A DNA stretch of 64,000 bases from JANYHH01 sp965249745 (GTDB taxonomy: Bacteria; Deinococcota; Deinococci; Deinococcales; JAAFIG01). Shown piece after piece: positions 23,046 to 31,375 of the stretch. The notes beneath the pieces were generated by a model. That model saw only the letters and a program-made list of their open reading frames with translations. It was not told the DNA's origin and searched no databases. Position 1 is the first letter of the stretch. Every line of letters begins with the position of its first letter. Both the position numbers and the translations under genes were made by a program. Location: assembly GCA_965249745.1 (NCBI GenBank), contig OZ252252.1:4402001-4466000 (forward strand), given 5' to 3'.

Positions 23046-25358
23046 TCATAGCAACCCGTTAATGGTCTCTAACAGCACCGTTTGCTCGAACTCACCCTTG
23101 ACGATATACGCGTCCGCGCCGGAGGCCGCGCCGCGCTCGCGGTGCTCGGCAGCGTTCAGGCTGGTCACGAGGACGACCGGAATCTGCGAGAGCTGCGGGT
23201 CGCGGCGGATGGCTTCGGTCAGGCCAAACCCGTCCAGCTCCGGCATTTCCACGTCGGAGAGTACCAGATCAACCCTGCTGTCCGCGCGACGCAGCACCGT
23301 CAGGGCCTCAGCCCCGTCCACGGCGACCAGCGTTTCAAAGCCAGCGGCTTCCAGGATGCTGCGCTCCAAGGTGCGGCTGGTCAGGCTGTCGTCAACGACC
23401 AAGACCCGGCGGCGCTTCGGGCTGGCAACCGCCACCGGTGTCGTCGGTCTTCTCAAAGTCGTTCTGCCTTGCTGGTAGCGTTCCATGACGGCCTGAGCCG
23501 AGAGAATCGGCACGAGCGTGCCGCCGCCCAGCACAGCCGCGCCGGAGACGTGCGCTAATAGGTTCAGCGGATACCCGAGTCGCTTCACAACCACCTCGCG
23601 CTCGTCCAGCAAGGCATCTACGGCGCAGGCCAGCAGCGCGTCCTGGGTGCGAATCACGGCATAGGGTTGCCAGGTCTCGAGCCGATCAAACGGCGCGTCC
23701 AAGAGGTCGCCCAGTTCCGCCAGGGGAACCGTCTGACCGTCCAGCGACACGACCTGATGCCCGGAGACGCTGACAATCTCTTCTGCCAGCACCCGCCCGG
23801 TGCGCTCCACGTGAACGGTTGGAATCGCCACCGTCTGATCGGAGAGCCGCATCAGCAGCACGCGGGTTGTGGCGAGCTGGGCGGGAACCCGCAAGGTGAA
23901 ACTCGTGCCCGCACCGAGCTGGCTGCTGAGGCTGACCGTTCCCCCGAGCTGACGCACGTTCTCGCGGACCACATCCATGCCGACGCCGCGCCCGCTCGTC
24001 TCGGTGACCTGGGCGGCCGTCGAAAAGCCGGGTTCAAAGATCAGCTCCAAGGCCGCGTCCGGGTGAACGCCGCCCAGATCTGAAATCAGACCGCGCTCCA
24101 AAGCCCGACGCAGCACCGCCTCGCGGTTCACGCCCGCGCCGTCGTCGCGCAAGCTCAGCACGACCGTACCGCCGTTGGAGCTGACTTCCAGATTGATCCG
24201 ACCCTCCTCGGGCTTGCCGTGCGCGGCTCTGACCTCGGGCAATTCCAAGCCGTGATCCAAGGAGTTCCGAATCATGTGCATCAGCGGATCGCGGATGCCG
24301 TCCACGATCTTGCGGTCCATCTCGGTATCGGTCCCGCTGGCGTACAGCCGAGCGCGCTTCCCAAGCTGCTTTGAAAGATCGCGTACCAGCCGTTCTAGCG
24401 GCGGCAGCAGCAGTGCGGCGGGCAGCAGCCGCGCCTCGAGCACCTCATCTTCAAATTGCTGCGAGAGCGTGCGAAGCTGAGCGTTGTCCTGCGCGAACTG
24501 CTTTTCCAGCGTGCCGAGTTGCTCCAGGGCCGCCTTGGTGCGAGCCTCGAAGCGTTCCAGGATGGCTCGAGCGTCTCCGGGTTGCTGGTGCAACCGACCT
24601 GGGCGTTGCCAGCCGCGCCGCTCGACTTGCAGGTTCTTGGAGAGTTCGCGCAGTTCGCGCTGTCGGTCAGAGAGCCGAATCTGGGTCACCGTCAACTCGC
24701 CGGACAGGGACAGCAACGCGTCCAGCTTGGCGACGCTGACACGGACGCTCTCCCCTTCCGGCGGGGTTTCAACCCTGACAGCCGCCTCAAAACGCACTTG
24801 GGGCGGCGGAGTGATCTTGGTCATCGCGGTTCCAGGGTTGGCAGTCACGGGCAGCGTTTGACTTGGAACAGGCTGGTCTAGAACTGGCTGACTCGAGCTG
24901 CGCTGCTCTGAATCAGGCTGCTTAGATTGAGGCCAGTCTGACTGTTTCTGGTCTGACTGTTTCTGGTCTGACTTGAGCTGGTCTATCCCGGCCGCCCTCG
25001 CCGCGACCGCCCGACGGTACCGCTCGAGCGGTGCGGTGGGCGATTTCTCGTGCCGCTCAGCTTCCCAAACTGCCAGCACGTCCTCTCGGCGGGCGAACGC
25101 GTTCGCCACCTCGAGCCAGCCGCGTTGCAGTTCATCTTCAGCTTCAATCTGCCGCAGCGCCGCGTGAGCCTGCCAGGCGTCGCGCACGGCAGTGAAAAAG
25201 GTTTCCAGGTCTGAACCGGCCGCCCTGGCGGCAACCCCCGAGCGCTGCAATTCCAGTCGCGCCCGCGCCGCGTCGTTCGCCGCCACGGAGAAACGCGCCG
25301 CCTCGAGTCGCAGGCCTTGTTCCCGCTCGAAGCTGGCATGAATGGCGGCGGCGTCCAC
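23046..25358 (-). CDS. cheA: CheA-type hybrid histidine kinase with C-terminal receiver, lacking a canonical HPt
   Basis: The 770-residue kinase has a dimerisation region (about 205-335), an HATPase with N box HMIRNSLDHGLE (361-372) and G box SGRGVGMDVVRENV, a CheW-like domain (about 500-640) and a receiver domain (655-770, LVVDDSLTSRT and LSDVEMPELDG). The N-terminal 120 residues should be the HPt (P1) domain carrying the phospho-accepting His in an HTLKG-like motif. No such motif is present: the region is Ala/Arg/Glu-rich, and its His7, His65 and His103 lack the context. The frame cannot extend upstream because mcp ends 2 bp before. A Gln/Ser/Asp-rich linker contains a 15-bp tandem repeat. 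Wsp-type WspE also has a terminal receiver but normally keeps the HPt. Confidence 0.93.
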   Translation of the reverse strand: MDAAAIHASFEREQGLRLEAARFSVAANDAARARLELQRSGVAARAAGSDLETFFTAVRDAWQAHAALRQIEAEDELQRGWLEVANAFARREDVLAVWEAERHEKSPTAPLERYRRAVAARAAGIDQLKSDQKQSDQKQSDWPQSKQPDSEQRSSSQPVLDQPVPSQTLPVTANPGTAMTKITPPPQVRFEAAVRVETPPEGESVRVSVAKLDALLSLSGELTVTQIRLSDRQRELRELSKNLQVERRGWQRPGRLHQQPGDARAILERFEARTKAALEQLGTLEKQFAQDNAQLRTLSQQFEDEVLEARLLPAALLLPPLERLVRDLSKQLGKRARLYASGTDTEMDRKIVDGIRDPLMHMIRNSLDHGLELPEVRAAHGKPEEGRINLEVSSNGGTVVLSLRDDGAGVNREAVLRRALERGLISDLGGVHPDAALELIFEPGFSTAAQVTETSGRGVGMDVVRENVRQLGGTVSLSSQLGAGTSFTLRVPAQLATTRVLLMRLSDQTVAIPTVHVERTGRVLAEEIVSVSGHQVVSLDGQTVPLAELGDLLDAPFDRLETWQPYAVIRTQDALLACAVDALLDEREVVVKRLGYPLNLLAHVSGAAVLGGGTLVPILSAQAVMERYQQGRTTLRRPTTPVAVASPKRRRVLVVDDSLTSRTLERSILEAAGFETLVAVDGAEALTVLRRADSRVDLVLSDVEMPELDGFGLTEAIRRDPQLSQIPVVLVTSLNAAEHRERGAASGADAYIVKGEFEQTVLLETINGLL
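24936..24974. repeat. 15-bp tandem repeat in cheA linker
   Basis: Two full copies and a partial third of gtctgactgtttctg encode a repeated SDQKQ unit in the linker between the N-terminal region and the kinase core. Confidence 0.9.
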
Positions 25359-25360
25359 GT

Positions 25361-27499
25361 TCAGGCCGTGTAATTCGCGGTCAGGTCTTTGAGGCGCGAG
25401 GCCAAGCCAGCCAGTTCCTCGGCCACGGTCTTGGTGTAGCGCGTGGCGGACAGGTTCTCGCCGGTGGCGGTGTTGATGTTGTTCATCGCGGCCGCGATCT
25501 GTTCCATGCCGATGCTGTGCTGCCGCACCGAGGCTCCGATAAGCTGGGCGCTGTACGCGGACTGCTGAATCACGTCCGCCAGTTCGGTGATCGTGTCGGC
25601 CACACGCTCGATGCTGGCGCTGCCGACATCGGCCACCTTCAAGCCCTGCTCTGTCGTCATGACGGCCGTGTTGGTGGCGCGCTGAATCTGTTCCAAGATG
25701 CTACGCACCTGCGAGGTGGCGCTCTTACTCTGTTCGGCCAGCAGGCGAATCTCCTGCGCCACGACTGCGAAGCCTTTACCGTGCTCCCCAGCCCTGGCGG
25801 CCTCAATCGCGGCGTTCAACGCCAGCAGGTTCGACTGATCGGCAAGATCACCGACGGTCGTGATGATCTCGCCGATTTGCTGCGTGTGTTCGCTCAGCGC
25901 CAGAATGTTCTCCGAGATCTGACTCACCCGCGTGCGAATATCGCTCATGCCCTCGGTCGCGTCCCGCGCGGCATCCACACCGACGGCCGCGACTCGAGTC
26001 GCGGCTTGGGCGTTTTCGTTGACCGTCTGCGCCATGTCCACGGCCTGATCGGCGCTGGCTTTGACCTCTTCCACGGTCGCCGTGGTCTGGGCCACGGCCG
26101 CCGATTGCTCGGTCACGCCGGAGGCTTGCTGCGAGGTCGAGGCCAGAATCTGTGAACTGGCGCTGGACAGATCGCTCGAGCCGCGTTGAATCTCCGCGAT
26201 CAGGGCGCGCAGGTTCAGGTTCATGCGTTGAAAAGCGGTTCCCAGCGCGTCCTCCTCTGACTTGGGTTGCAGCTCACCGCTCAGGTCTCCGGTGCTGATC
26301 CGGTTGGCGACGCCCGCCATCTGCTTCTGGTACCCCATCATCGCGGAGAACGATCCGGCCAGTCGCCCGATCTCGTCCTGAGCGGTCTCAGTGATCCGCT
26401 GGTCAATGTTGCCCACGGCCAGCCCAACGGCGGCGTCCGCCAGTCGGCGCGTCCGACCCGCGACCTGACTCGAGACCCAGAAGATGCCCAATAAAACACC
26501 CAGGAAGATCAGCCCGGCCAGTAGGTACAGCAGGTTCAGAATCGCGCTCTGCTCCAACCTGATCTCCACCAAGTCCTCGCTGGCCGAAACCACCCAGTTC
26601 AACCCGCCGTACGACGAGTACCCCGAGGAGCGGTAGAACGCCTCGAGGGCCGGGAGCTTCGCGCCGATCTTGTTGTACGACAGTCCGCGCAGATACCCGC
26701 TGTCCCCGGCGTTGGCGGCTCCCTTCAGCAGCGTGGCGCTCGAGGGGCTGGGTTTTAACAAGCCCTGCCCGGTCGGGGTGTAAATCGCGCGGCCGCTCTT
26801 GTCGTTCAAGACGAAATCCACGGTTTTGAAATCGGTGCTGCGGGCGCGGTCACGGACCTCGTTGAGAATGGTTTCGGCCACGTTCCAGTTAAAGCGGTTC
26901 GTCCAAACGCCGACGATCTGCCCGGCATCGTTCTTGATCGGCGCGGTGAAGTTCATCGCCAGCGCCCCGTCCCGGCCGTAGACGGCCTCCATCAAGTCGT
27001 CCACGTGCAAGTCTTCGACTAGGCTGGTTCCGTCGGACAGGGTTCCGTAGGCGGCCCGCTGATACCAGTTGGCGTCACTGACATCGCGCCCGAGCAAGGC
27101 GTTGGCGTTGATCCGCCGACTGTCCACGCCGATGCTGCTGACGGCCACGATCTTGCCCTGGCGATCCGCCACGACCATCAGGCGGTAGATCGGCGAATAG
27201 GCTCGCGTCATCGTGTTCATCCAGCTCTGAATCGTTTGCGGTTTCATGCTCTTGGCGGGCGCGGATTGCGCGAAGGCTTGCACGTCACCGTAGCGCTCGA
27301 ATAAATTACGGTCCAGTTTGTCGGAGGCGTTGTACGCCAGCTCTTGCAGGCGCTGCCCGGCGTTGCGTTCCACGACGCGCCCGATCTCATTGGAGATCAA
27401 CACGACCGCCACGACCGCAAAGGGCAGCGCGATGGCGAGGCAGATCAGGGCGATCTTCCAGAATAAACTCAGGTTGTCGTACCAGCGCCAAGACTTCAT
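25361..27499 (-). CDS. Methyl-accepting chemotaxis protein (dCache-type sensor)
   Basis: Counting from the ATG at 27499, the 712-residue receptor has TM1 at about 12-36 and a periplasmic Cache-type sensor region up to about 310. TM2 (LLYLLAGLIFLGVLLGIFWV) and a HAMP domain follow. The cytoplasmic signalling domain has the hairpin tip IGDLADQSNLLALNAAIEAARAGEHGKGF-like region, split here across about residues 560-590. The later start is chosen because GGGGGTGGGT precedes it and it puts a basic segment before TM1. It would sense a small molecule and control CheA. It lies 2 bp before cheA. Confidence 0.93.
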   Translation of the reverse strand: MKSWRWYDNLSLFWKIALICLAIALPFAVVAVVLISNEIGRVVERNAGQRLQELAYNASDKLDRNLFERYGDVQAFAQSAPAKSMKPQTIQSWMNTMTRAYSPIYRLMVVADRQGKIVAVSSIGVDSRRINANALLGRDVSDANWYQRAAYGTLSDGTSLVEDLHVDDLMEAVYGRDGALAMNFTAPIKNDAGQIVGVWTNRFNWNVAETILNEVRDRARSTDFKTVDFVLNDKSGRAIYTPTGQGLLKPSPSSATLLKGAANAGDSGYLRGLSYNKIGAKLPALEAFYRSSGYSSYGGLNWVVSASEDLVEIRLEQSAILNLLYLLAGLIFLGVLLGIFWVSSQVAGRTRRLADAAVGLAVGNIDQRITETAQDEIGRLAGSFSAMMGYQKQMAGVANRISTGDLSGELQPKSEEDALGTAFQRMNLNLRALIAEIQRGSSDLSSASSQILASTSQQASGVTEQSAAVAQTTATVEEVKASADQAVDMAQTVNENAQAATRVAAVGVDAARDATEGMSDIRTRVSQISENILALSEHTQQIGEIITTVGDLADQSNLLALNAAIEAARAGEHGKGFAVVAQEIRLLAEQSKSATSQVRSILEQIQRATNTAVMTTEQGLKVADVGSASIERVADTITELADVIQQSAYSAQLIGASVRQHSIGMEQIAAAMNNINTATGENLSATRYTKTVAEELAGLASRLKDLTANYTA

Positions 27500-27633
27500 G
27501 CACCCACCCCCGGACTCGGCCGTTCGGCTCGAGCGTTTTCGATCACGATTTGAATTTGTTGACTGCGCCTGAGCCAAAACGGTTTTCCCGCTGACGGCCC
27601 GCGTTCCGGTTTGAAGACAAATCCGCGCCCCAC

Positions 27634-28119
27634 TTAACGCCTCGCCTCGAGTAACCCGTTCAGGTCCAGCAGCGCGACGCTGCCAGCCGCCACACCGCGC
27701 ACGGCGGGCGATGATCCGGCGGGGGGGGCTTGCATGTCAAGCTCAGAAACGCGCAGCAACTCCGGCGCTCCGACGATCCGGCAACCGACCGCGCCGAAAC
27801 TCGAGTCCAGCAGCAGCACACTCGTCGCCGCCTCCGCTTGGGTATCACCGCTCATCCCGAGCGCCCGGCCTAGGTCCAGCACGCTCACCAGCGAACCGCG
27901 CACGTTGATCGCCCCGGCGATCCAGGCGGGCGCACCCGGCATCGGCGTGACCCGGCCGCGCAGCACGGCGCGCACGTCAGAGAGCAAGAAAGCGTATCGT
28001 TCCGCTTGAACCCAGAAGCTCAGCAGCTCGAGGAAGTCTTGACTGCGGTTTTCCGTCGGGGCCGCCAGGCGTTCGGCGCGCTGGCGCAACAGGTCGGTGT
28101 TCATGCGGTCGGTGTTCAT
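27634..28119 (-). CDS. cheW: CheW-like coupling protein (second copy)
   Basis: The 161-residue adaptor has the CheW fold: FWVQAERYAFLLSDVRAVLRG, IAGAINVRGSLVSVLDLGRALG and GSVALLDLNGLL. It links the receptor to CheA. The start ATG overlaps the cheR stop as ATGA (28116-28119). A 15-bp duplication across this junction provides a second ATG five codons on (28104), giving MNTDRMNTD. In Wsp systems WspB and WspD are the two CheW proteins; this one follows CheR. Confidence 0.93.
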   Translation of the reverse strand: MNTDRMNTDLLRQRAERLAAPTENRSQDFLELLSFWVQAERYAFLLSDVRAVLRGRVTPMPGAPAWIAGAINVRGSLVSVLDLGRALGMSGDTQAEAATSVLLLDSSFGAVGCRIVGAPELLRVSELDMQAPPAGSSPAVRGVAAGSVALLDLNGLLEARR

Positions 28120-28121
28120 GC
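28092..28121. repeat. Perfect 15-bp duplication across the cheR/cheW junction
   Basis: ggtcggtgttcatgc occurs twice in tandem (28092-28106 and 28107-28121). It duplicates a start codon of cheW, and only the upstream copy overlaps the cheR stop. Confidence 0.9.
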
Positions 28122-29453
28122 TGCCCCCAGCATGACAGACAGGGCCTCCAGGGCGCGCCGTAAATCCAGCACCGTGAAGCCCAGACCCAGGGCGGTCGTC
28201 GCCTCGTCGGAACCGCTGTCGGTACCGCCGCTCATCGCAGCCAGTCTGCGCCTCGCCTGGCGCAGAGCGGCCCTGGCCCGCCGGGGTTCACCGACGCTCT
28301 GGAAGGCTCGAGCCAGCGCGAACTGCGCCAGTGGCGAGCGCGGCTCCAAATACACCGCGCGGCGGAGCGCCACCAGGGCCGCGTCCGGCTGGTTCGCCTC
28401 GAGCTGGGCGAGACCCGTCTGCAACCAGGCTTCGGCGCTCTCTAGCACAACACTTCCTGCCACGACACTTCCTGCCACGACACTTCTTGCCACAACACTT
28501 TCAGGCACGGTGCTTTCGGCGAGGACCGGCGCGGGATCAACCGATCCAGTCACCGGGCCCATCGTGACTCGAGGTTTCGGGGGCGGCGGTTTCGGGAGTG
28601 ACGGCTCCGCCTGTCTTCGGGCGGGGCGCGGGTTGACGGCGGGCGGCGCGGGTTGGGTCTTCTGATACAGGATCGCCCCGTTTTCAAAATGCGCCTGCAA
28701 CCGCGCGTGCTCTAATGTGGTTTTATCCGGCGGCGGGTCGCTCGGGCCCAGAACCAGCCAGCCGCCCGGCTGCAACCGGGCCGCCAGCCGTTCGTAAACG
28801 CGTTGCGCCGTGCTGGCCGCAAAGTAAATCGTCACGTTGCGACACAGGATCAACTCGAAGCGCTCCGTCAAACCCCAGTCCGCTTCCAGCAGGTTCAGCT
28901 CGCGGAAGGCCGTCATCTGCCGCAGCTCCGGGCGCGGTTTCCAACGCACACCGTCCGTCTCGAAGTGCTGCAAGCGCAGCTCGGGCGGCGTGTCCCGAAA
29001 CGACCACGCGCCGTAGGTTCCGGCCTGCGCCGTTTTCAGCGAGTCCGGGTTGAGATCCGTCCCGAGCACGTTCAGGTTCCAGTCTGCGATTGGCAGCGTC
29101 TCCGCCAGCAGGATCGCCAGCGTGTAAACCTCCTCGCCGGTACTGCATCCGGCACTCCAGAACCGCAAGCGCCGGGACTCGAGGTTCATCAGGGACGGTA
29201 AGACCACTCGGCGGAGCGCCTCCATCTGCGGCGTCACCCGAAAGAAATACGTCTCTGGCACGGTGAAGCGCGTCGCCAGCCGTTCCAGCAGGGCCGGATC
29301 GTCGGCCAGTCGCTCCAGCAGCTCCGCCGACGAGAGCCGCAAGTCCCGCTCGAGTTCCCGAAATTCCTCGAGCACCTGGGCCGCCTGCCCCGCGAGGCGC
29401 AACCCCGTGCGCCGTTCCAAGAGCTGCAACAGGGCTGGCGTTGGATCAGCCAC
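28116..29453 (-). CDS. cheR: CheR methyltransferase with C-terminal TPR (WspC-like)
   Basis: The 445-residue protein has the CheR N-terminal helical domain (about 1-70, ending TRFTVPETYFFR). The SAM-dependent methyltransferase domain (FWSAGCSTGEEVYTLAILL, LGTDLNPDSL, ILCRNVTIYF) runs to about residue 265. A Pro-rich low-complexity linker comes next, then TPR units (about 345-410). It methylates receptor glutamates. A CheR with TPRs is characteristic of WspC-type pathways. The start is GTG 29453, 12 bp after the first cheW; the linker contains 15-bp tandem repeats. Confidence 0.94.
   Translation of the reverse strand: MADPTPALLQLLERRTGLRLAGQAAQVLEEFRELERDLRLSSAELLERLADDPALLERLATRFTVPETYFFRVTPQMEALRRVVLPSLMNLESRRLRFWSAGCSTGEEVYTLAILLAETLPIADWNLNVLGTDLNPDSLKTAQAGTYGAWSFRDTPPELRLQHFETDGVRWKPRPELRQMTAFRELNLLEADWGLTERFELILCRNVTIYFAASTAQRVYERLAARLQPGGWLVLGPSDPPPDKTTLEHARLQAHFENGAILYQKTQPAPPAVNPRPARRQAEPSLPKPPPPKPRVTMGPVTGSVDPAPVLAESTVPESVVARSVVAGSVVAGSVVLESAEAWLQTGLAQLEANQPDAALVALRRAVYLEPRSPLAQFALARAFQSVGEPRRARAALRQARRRLAAMSGGTDSGSDEATTALGLGFTVLDLRRALEALSVMLGAA
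28449..28508. repeat. Four 15-bp tandem repeats in cheR linker
   Basis: Units of the form (a/g)acacttcctgccac start at 28449, 28464, 28479 and 28494, the last being divergent. On the minus strand they encode repeated VVAGS-like pentapeptides in the flexible linker. Confidence 0.9.
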
Positions 29454-29465
29454 CGCGATACCGCC

Positions 29466-29918
29466 TCAAGCCTCGAACACCGGGCGGACCAGCTCGCCGG
29501 GTTCTAGGCGCTCTAAGTCCATCAGCGGCACGGTCTCCTGCTCCAAGCGCAACGCGAATCTGGCGGGCGCGGTCTCGTCCACTGAAAGCGCGTCGCACTG
29601 CGCGGGCTGCACTTCCAGCGCCGACTCGACCGCATCTACCCACAGCAACCAGCGGCGCGGGCGGTCGAATTCCACGAACCGCTGTTCCGGGTGCAGCGCC
29701 GTGACCGCCTGCCCGAACACGCGGCGAGCGTCCACCAGCGGCAGATTCTCCCCAGCCAGATTGACCAGCCCGACCGCCGCCCCTGGCAACCCCGAGACCC
29801 GTGTGAAAGCCGCCGCCCCGAGGACTCGAGCCACCGCTCCGGCGGGCAGCGCGAACCGGTCCGAACCGGAGCGGCACAACAGAATCAGCAGTGGCCAGGT
29901 GGGTGCGGCCTCGTTCAT
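29466..29918 (-). CDS. cheW: CheW-like coupling protein (first gene of chemosensory operon)
   Basis: The 150-residue protein has the CheW fold: ILLCRSGSDRFALPAGAVARVLG, GAAVGLVNLAGENLPLVDARRVFG and LRLEQETVPLMDLERL. It heads the operon cheW-cheR-cheW-mcp-cheA-cheB, which has WspB/C/D/A/E/F content in a different order. The ATG at 29918 is chosen because a TATATT box lies 7 nt upstream. A TTG three codons earlier is possible. Confidence 0.88.
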   Translation of the reverse strand: MNEAAPTWPLLILLCRSGSDRFALPAGAVARVLGAAAFTRVSGLPGAAVGLVNLAGENLPLVDARRVFGQAVTALHPEQRFVEFDRPRRWLLWVDAVESALEVQPAQCDALSVDETAPARFALRLEQETVPLMDLERLEPGELVRPVFEA

Positions 29919-29925
29919 GGGATTC

Positions 29926-29931
29926 AATATA
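29926..29931 (-). promoter_or_regulatory. Leaderless -10 box (TATATT) of the chemosensory operon
   Basis: TATATT (29931-29926 on the minus strand) ends 7 nt before the ATG of the first gene. It is the only promoter-like element seen for the eight-kilobase operon. Confidence 0.55.
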
Positions 29932-29989
29932 CGGTTCTGAGGGCGTTTCTCACTGTTCAGAACACCGCTTCTGGCGCAGACTGAAGGTT

Positions 29990-30391
29990 GTGGAACCGCC
30001 GATTCTGCTGTTCGATGGCGTCTGCAACCTCTGCAACGGTGTTGTCCAGTTCGTGTTGACTCACGACCCCCAGGGTCGGGTGCGTTTCGCCTCGCAGCAG
30101 TCAGCCTTCGGGCAGGCGTTGATGCGCCAATATGAGCTTACAGACCGGCAATCCGTCGTGTTACTGGAGGAAAATCGGGTTTACACGCGCTCCGACGCGG
30201 CGATTCAAGTGCTGCACCTGTTGCCCGCCCCGTGGCGCTGGCTCGAGGTGGCGCGATTCATTCCGAAGGGTTGGCGCGACGCGATCTACGATCTGATCGC
30301 CCGGAACCGCTACCGCGTCTTTGGCAAGCGCGAGGCGTGCTGGCTACCTCGAGCCGAATGGAAGAGTCGTTTTCTGGACAGTGTTGTTTAG
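29990..30391 (+). CDS. DCC-family thiol-disulfide oxidoreductase (DUF393)
   Basis: The 133-residue protein has the family-defining motif FDGVCNLCN at residues 8-16, a thioredoxin-like C-x-x-C. It continues with VQFVLTHDPQGRVRFASQQS, which fits the YuxK/DCC group. Its partner is unknown. GTG 29990 is preferred because it directly precedes EPPILLFDG and has AAGG upstream. The gene starts divergently from the chemosensory operon, about 70 bp from it. Confidence 0.87.
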   Translation: MEPPILLFDGVCNLCNGVVQFVLTHDPQGRVRFASQQSAFGQALMRQYELTDRQSVVLLEENRVYTRSDAAIQVLHLLPAPWRWLEVARFIPKGWRDAIYDLIARNRYRVFGKREACWLPRAEWKSRFLDSVV

Positions 30392-30418
30392 AGTGTGTTA
30401 TCCAGAAGTCACGCCGCA

Positions 30419-30424
30419 TAAAAT
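30419..30424 (+). promoter_or_regulatory. Leaderless -10 box (TAAAAT) of GNAT gene
   Basis: TAAAAT ends 5 nt before GTG 30430, deciding that start over longer frames that run into the preceding gene. Confidence 0.55.
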
Positions 30425-30429
30425 CTGTT

Positions 30430-31242
30430 GTGACCGTTCATCCCCTCACCAAGTACGACCTGCCAACACTCGAGGGGCTGCTCAGGGCATCTTACGGCGC
30501 GGACGATTTCGCACTCGCAGACGAGCAGGAGTACTTCCCCGACCCGTCGCCGAGTGACTGGTTCTGGCTCAGGGATGAACTGGGGCAGCCCGTCGGCTTC
30601 TTGCGCCACTTTCCGGCCGGTGAGGACTTGCTGGTGGCAGAGTTGTACGTCCCAGATACAGGGAACGCTAGCGTCCTGCTCGATCATTTCAAGCGCCATC
30701 ACACGATGCCCACGACCACGCGCCTGCGTTTCGATTTGAACGCGCGGACAGCCTATCTCGAGCGAACGCTACGAAGGTTCTGTCAACTTGTGGAAGTCCG
30801 GCAGTTCGAGCGGTACAGCTTGCGACTCGAGGCAAAATCAGTGGGGTTGTGGCAGCCGCAGGTCACGACGAACCTGGAGGCCGTTCGCGGCATCCTCGGT
30901 TCCCTGCGCCAATACGAGCCGGAACAGCTCGAGCGACTGTTGAACGAGGGCTGGACTCGCGTCTTGGAGGTAGAGGGCGCACCCGTGGCGGCCCTCCACG
31001 TGCAGGAGAAAGGCCACGACCAGCTCGAGATCGTGGCGCTTTCCACGCGAGCCGATGCCTTACGGCGCGGACACGCCAGGGCGTTGCTACGTCAACTCGT
31101 CCACGATGCTACAGGTCACTTCGAGCGCATCGGTTTGCAAGTCAACGCCGAAAACACCGCCGCCATCGGCTTGTATCGGCAACTCGGTTTTCAGTCCCTG
31201 AAAGCGGCGACCGAGCGGTGGATGTACACGCGTTGGAGTTGA
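30430..31242 (+). CDS. GNAT-family N-acetyltransferase
   Basis: The 270-residue protein has a C-terminal GNAT domain. Motif A is ALSTRADALRRGHARALLRQLV (R-x-x-G-x-A), and the closing motif is NAENTAAIGLYRQLGFQ. The N-terminal half (MTVHPLTKYDLPTLEGLLRAS) looks like a diverged second GNAT-like unit. It would transfer an acetyl group from acetyl-CoA to an amine; the substrate is unknown. It is 38 bp downstream of the DCC gene but appears to have its own leaderless promoter. Confidence 0.85.
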   Translation: MTVHPLTKYDLPTLEGLLRASYGADDFALADEQEYFPDPSPSDWFWLRDELGQPVGFLRHFPAGEDLLVAELYVPDTGNASVLLDHFKRHHTMPTTTRLRFDLNARTAYLERTLRRFCQLVEVRQFERYSLRLEAKSVGLWQPQVTTNLEAVRGILGSLRQYEPEQLERLLNEGWTRVLEVEGAPVAALHVQEKGHDQLEIVALSTRADALRRGHARALLRQLVHDATGHFERIGLQVNAENTAAIGLYRQLGFQSLKAATERWMYTRWS

Positions 31243-31375
31243 GGGAACCCGGTGGGTAAGCCGAACCTAGAGCCTCCTTTCATGCTCGAGACATCGTTCT
31301 CGCTCAGGGCGAAAGATTCACCTTTCCAAAACGTTTGGATTCAGGTCACGGCGGCGACTGTCGCACGAAGCCAAC

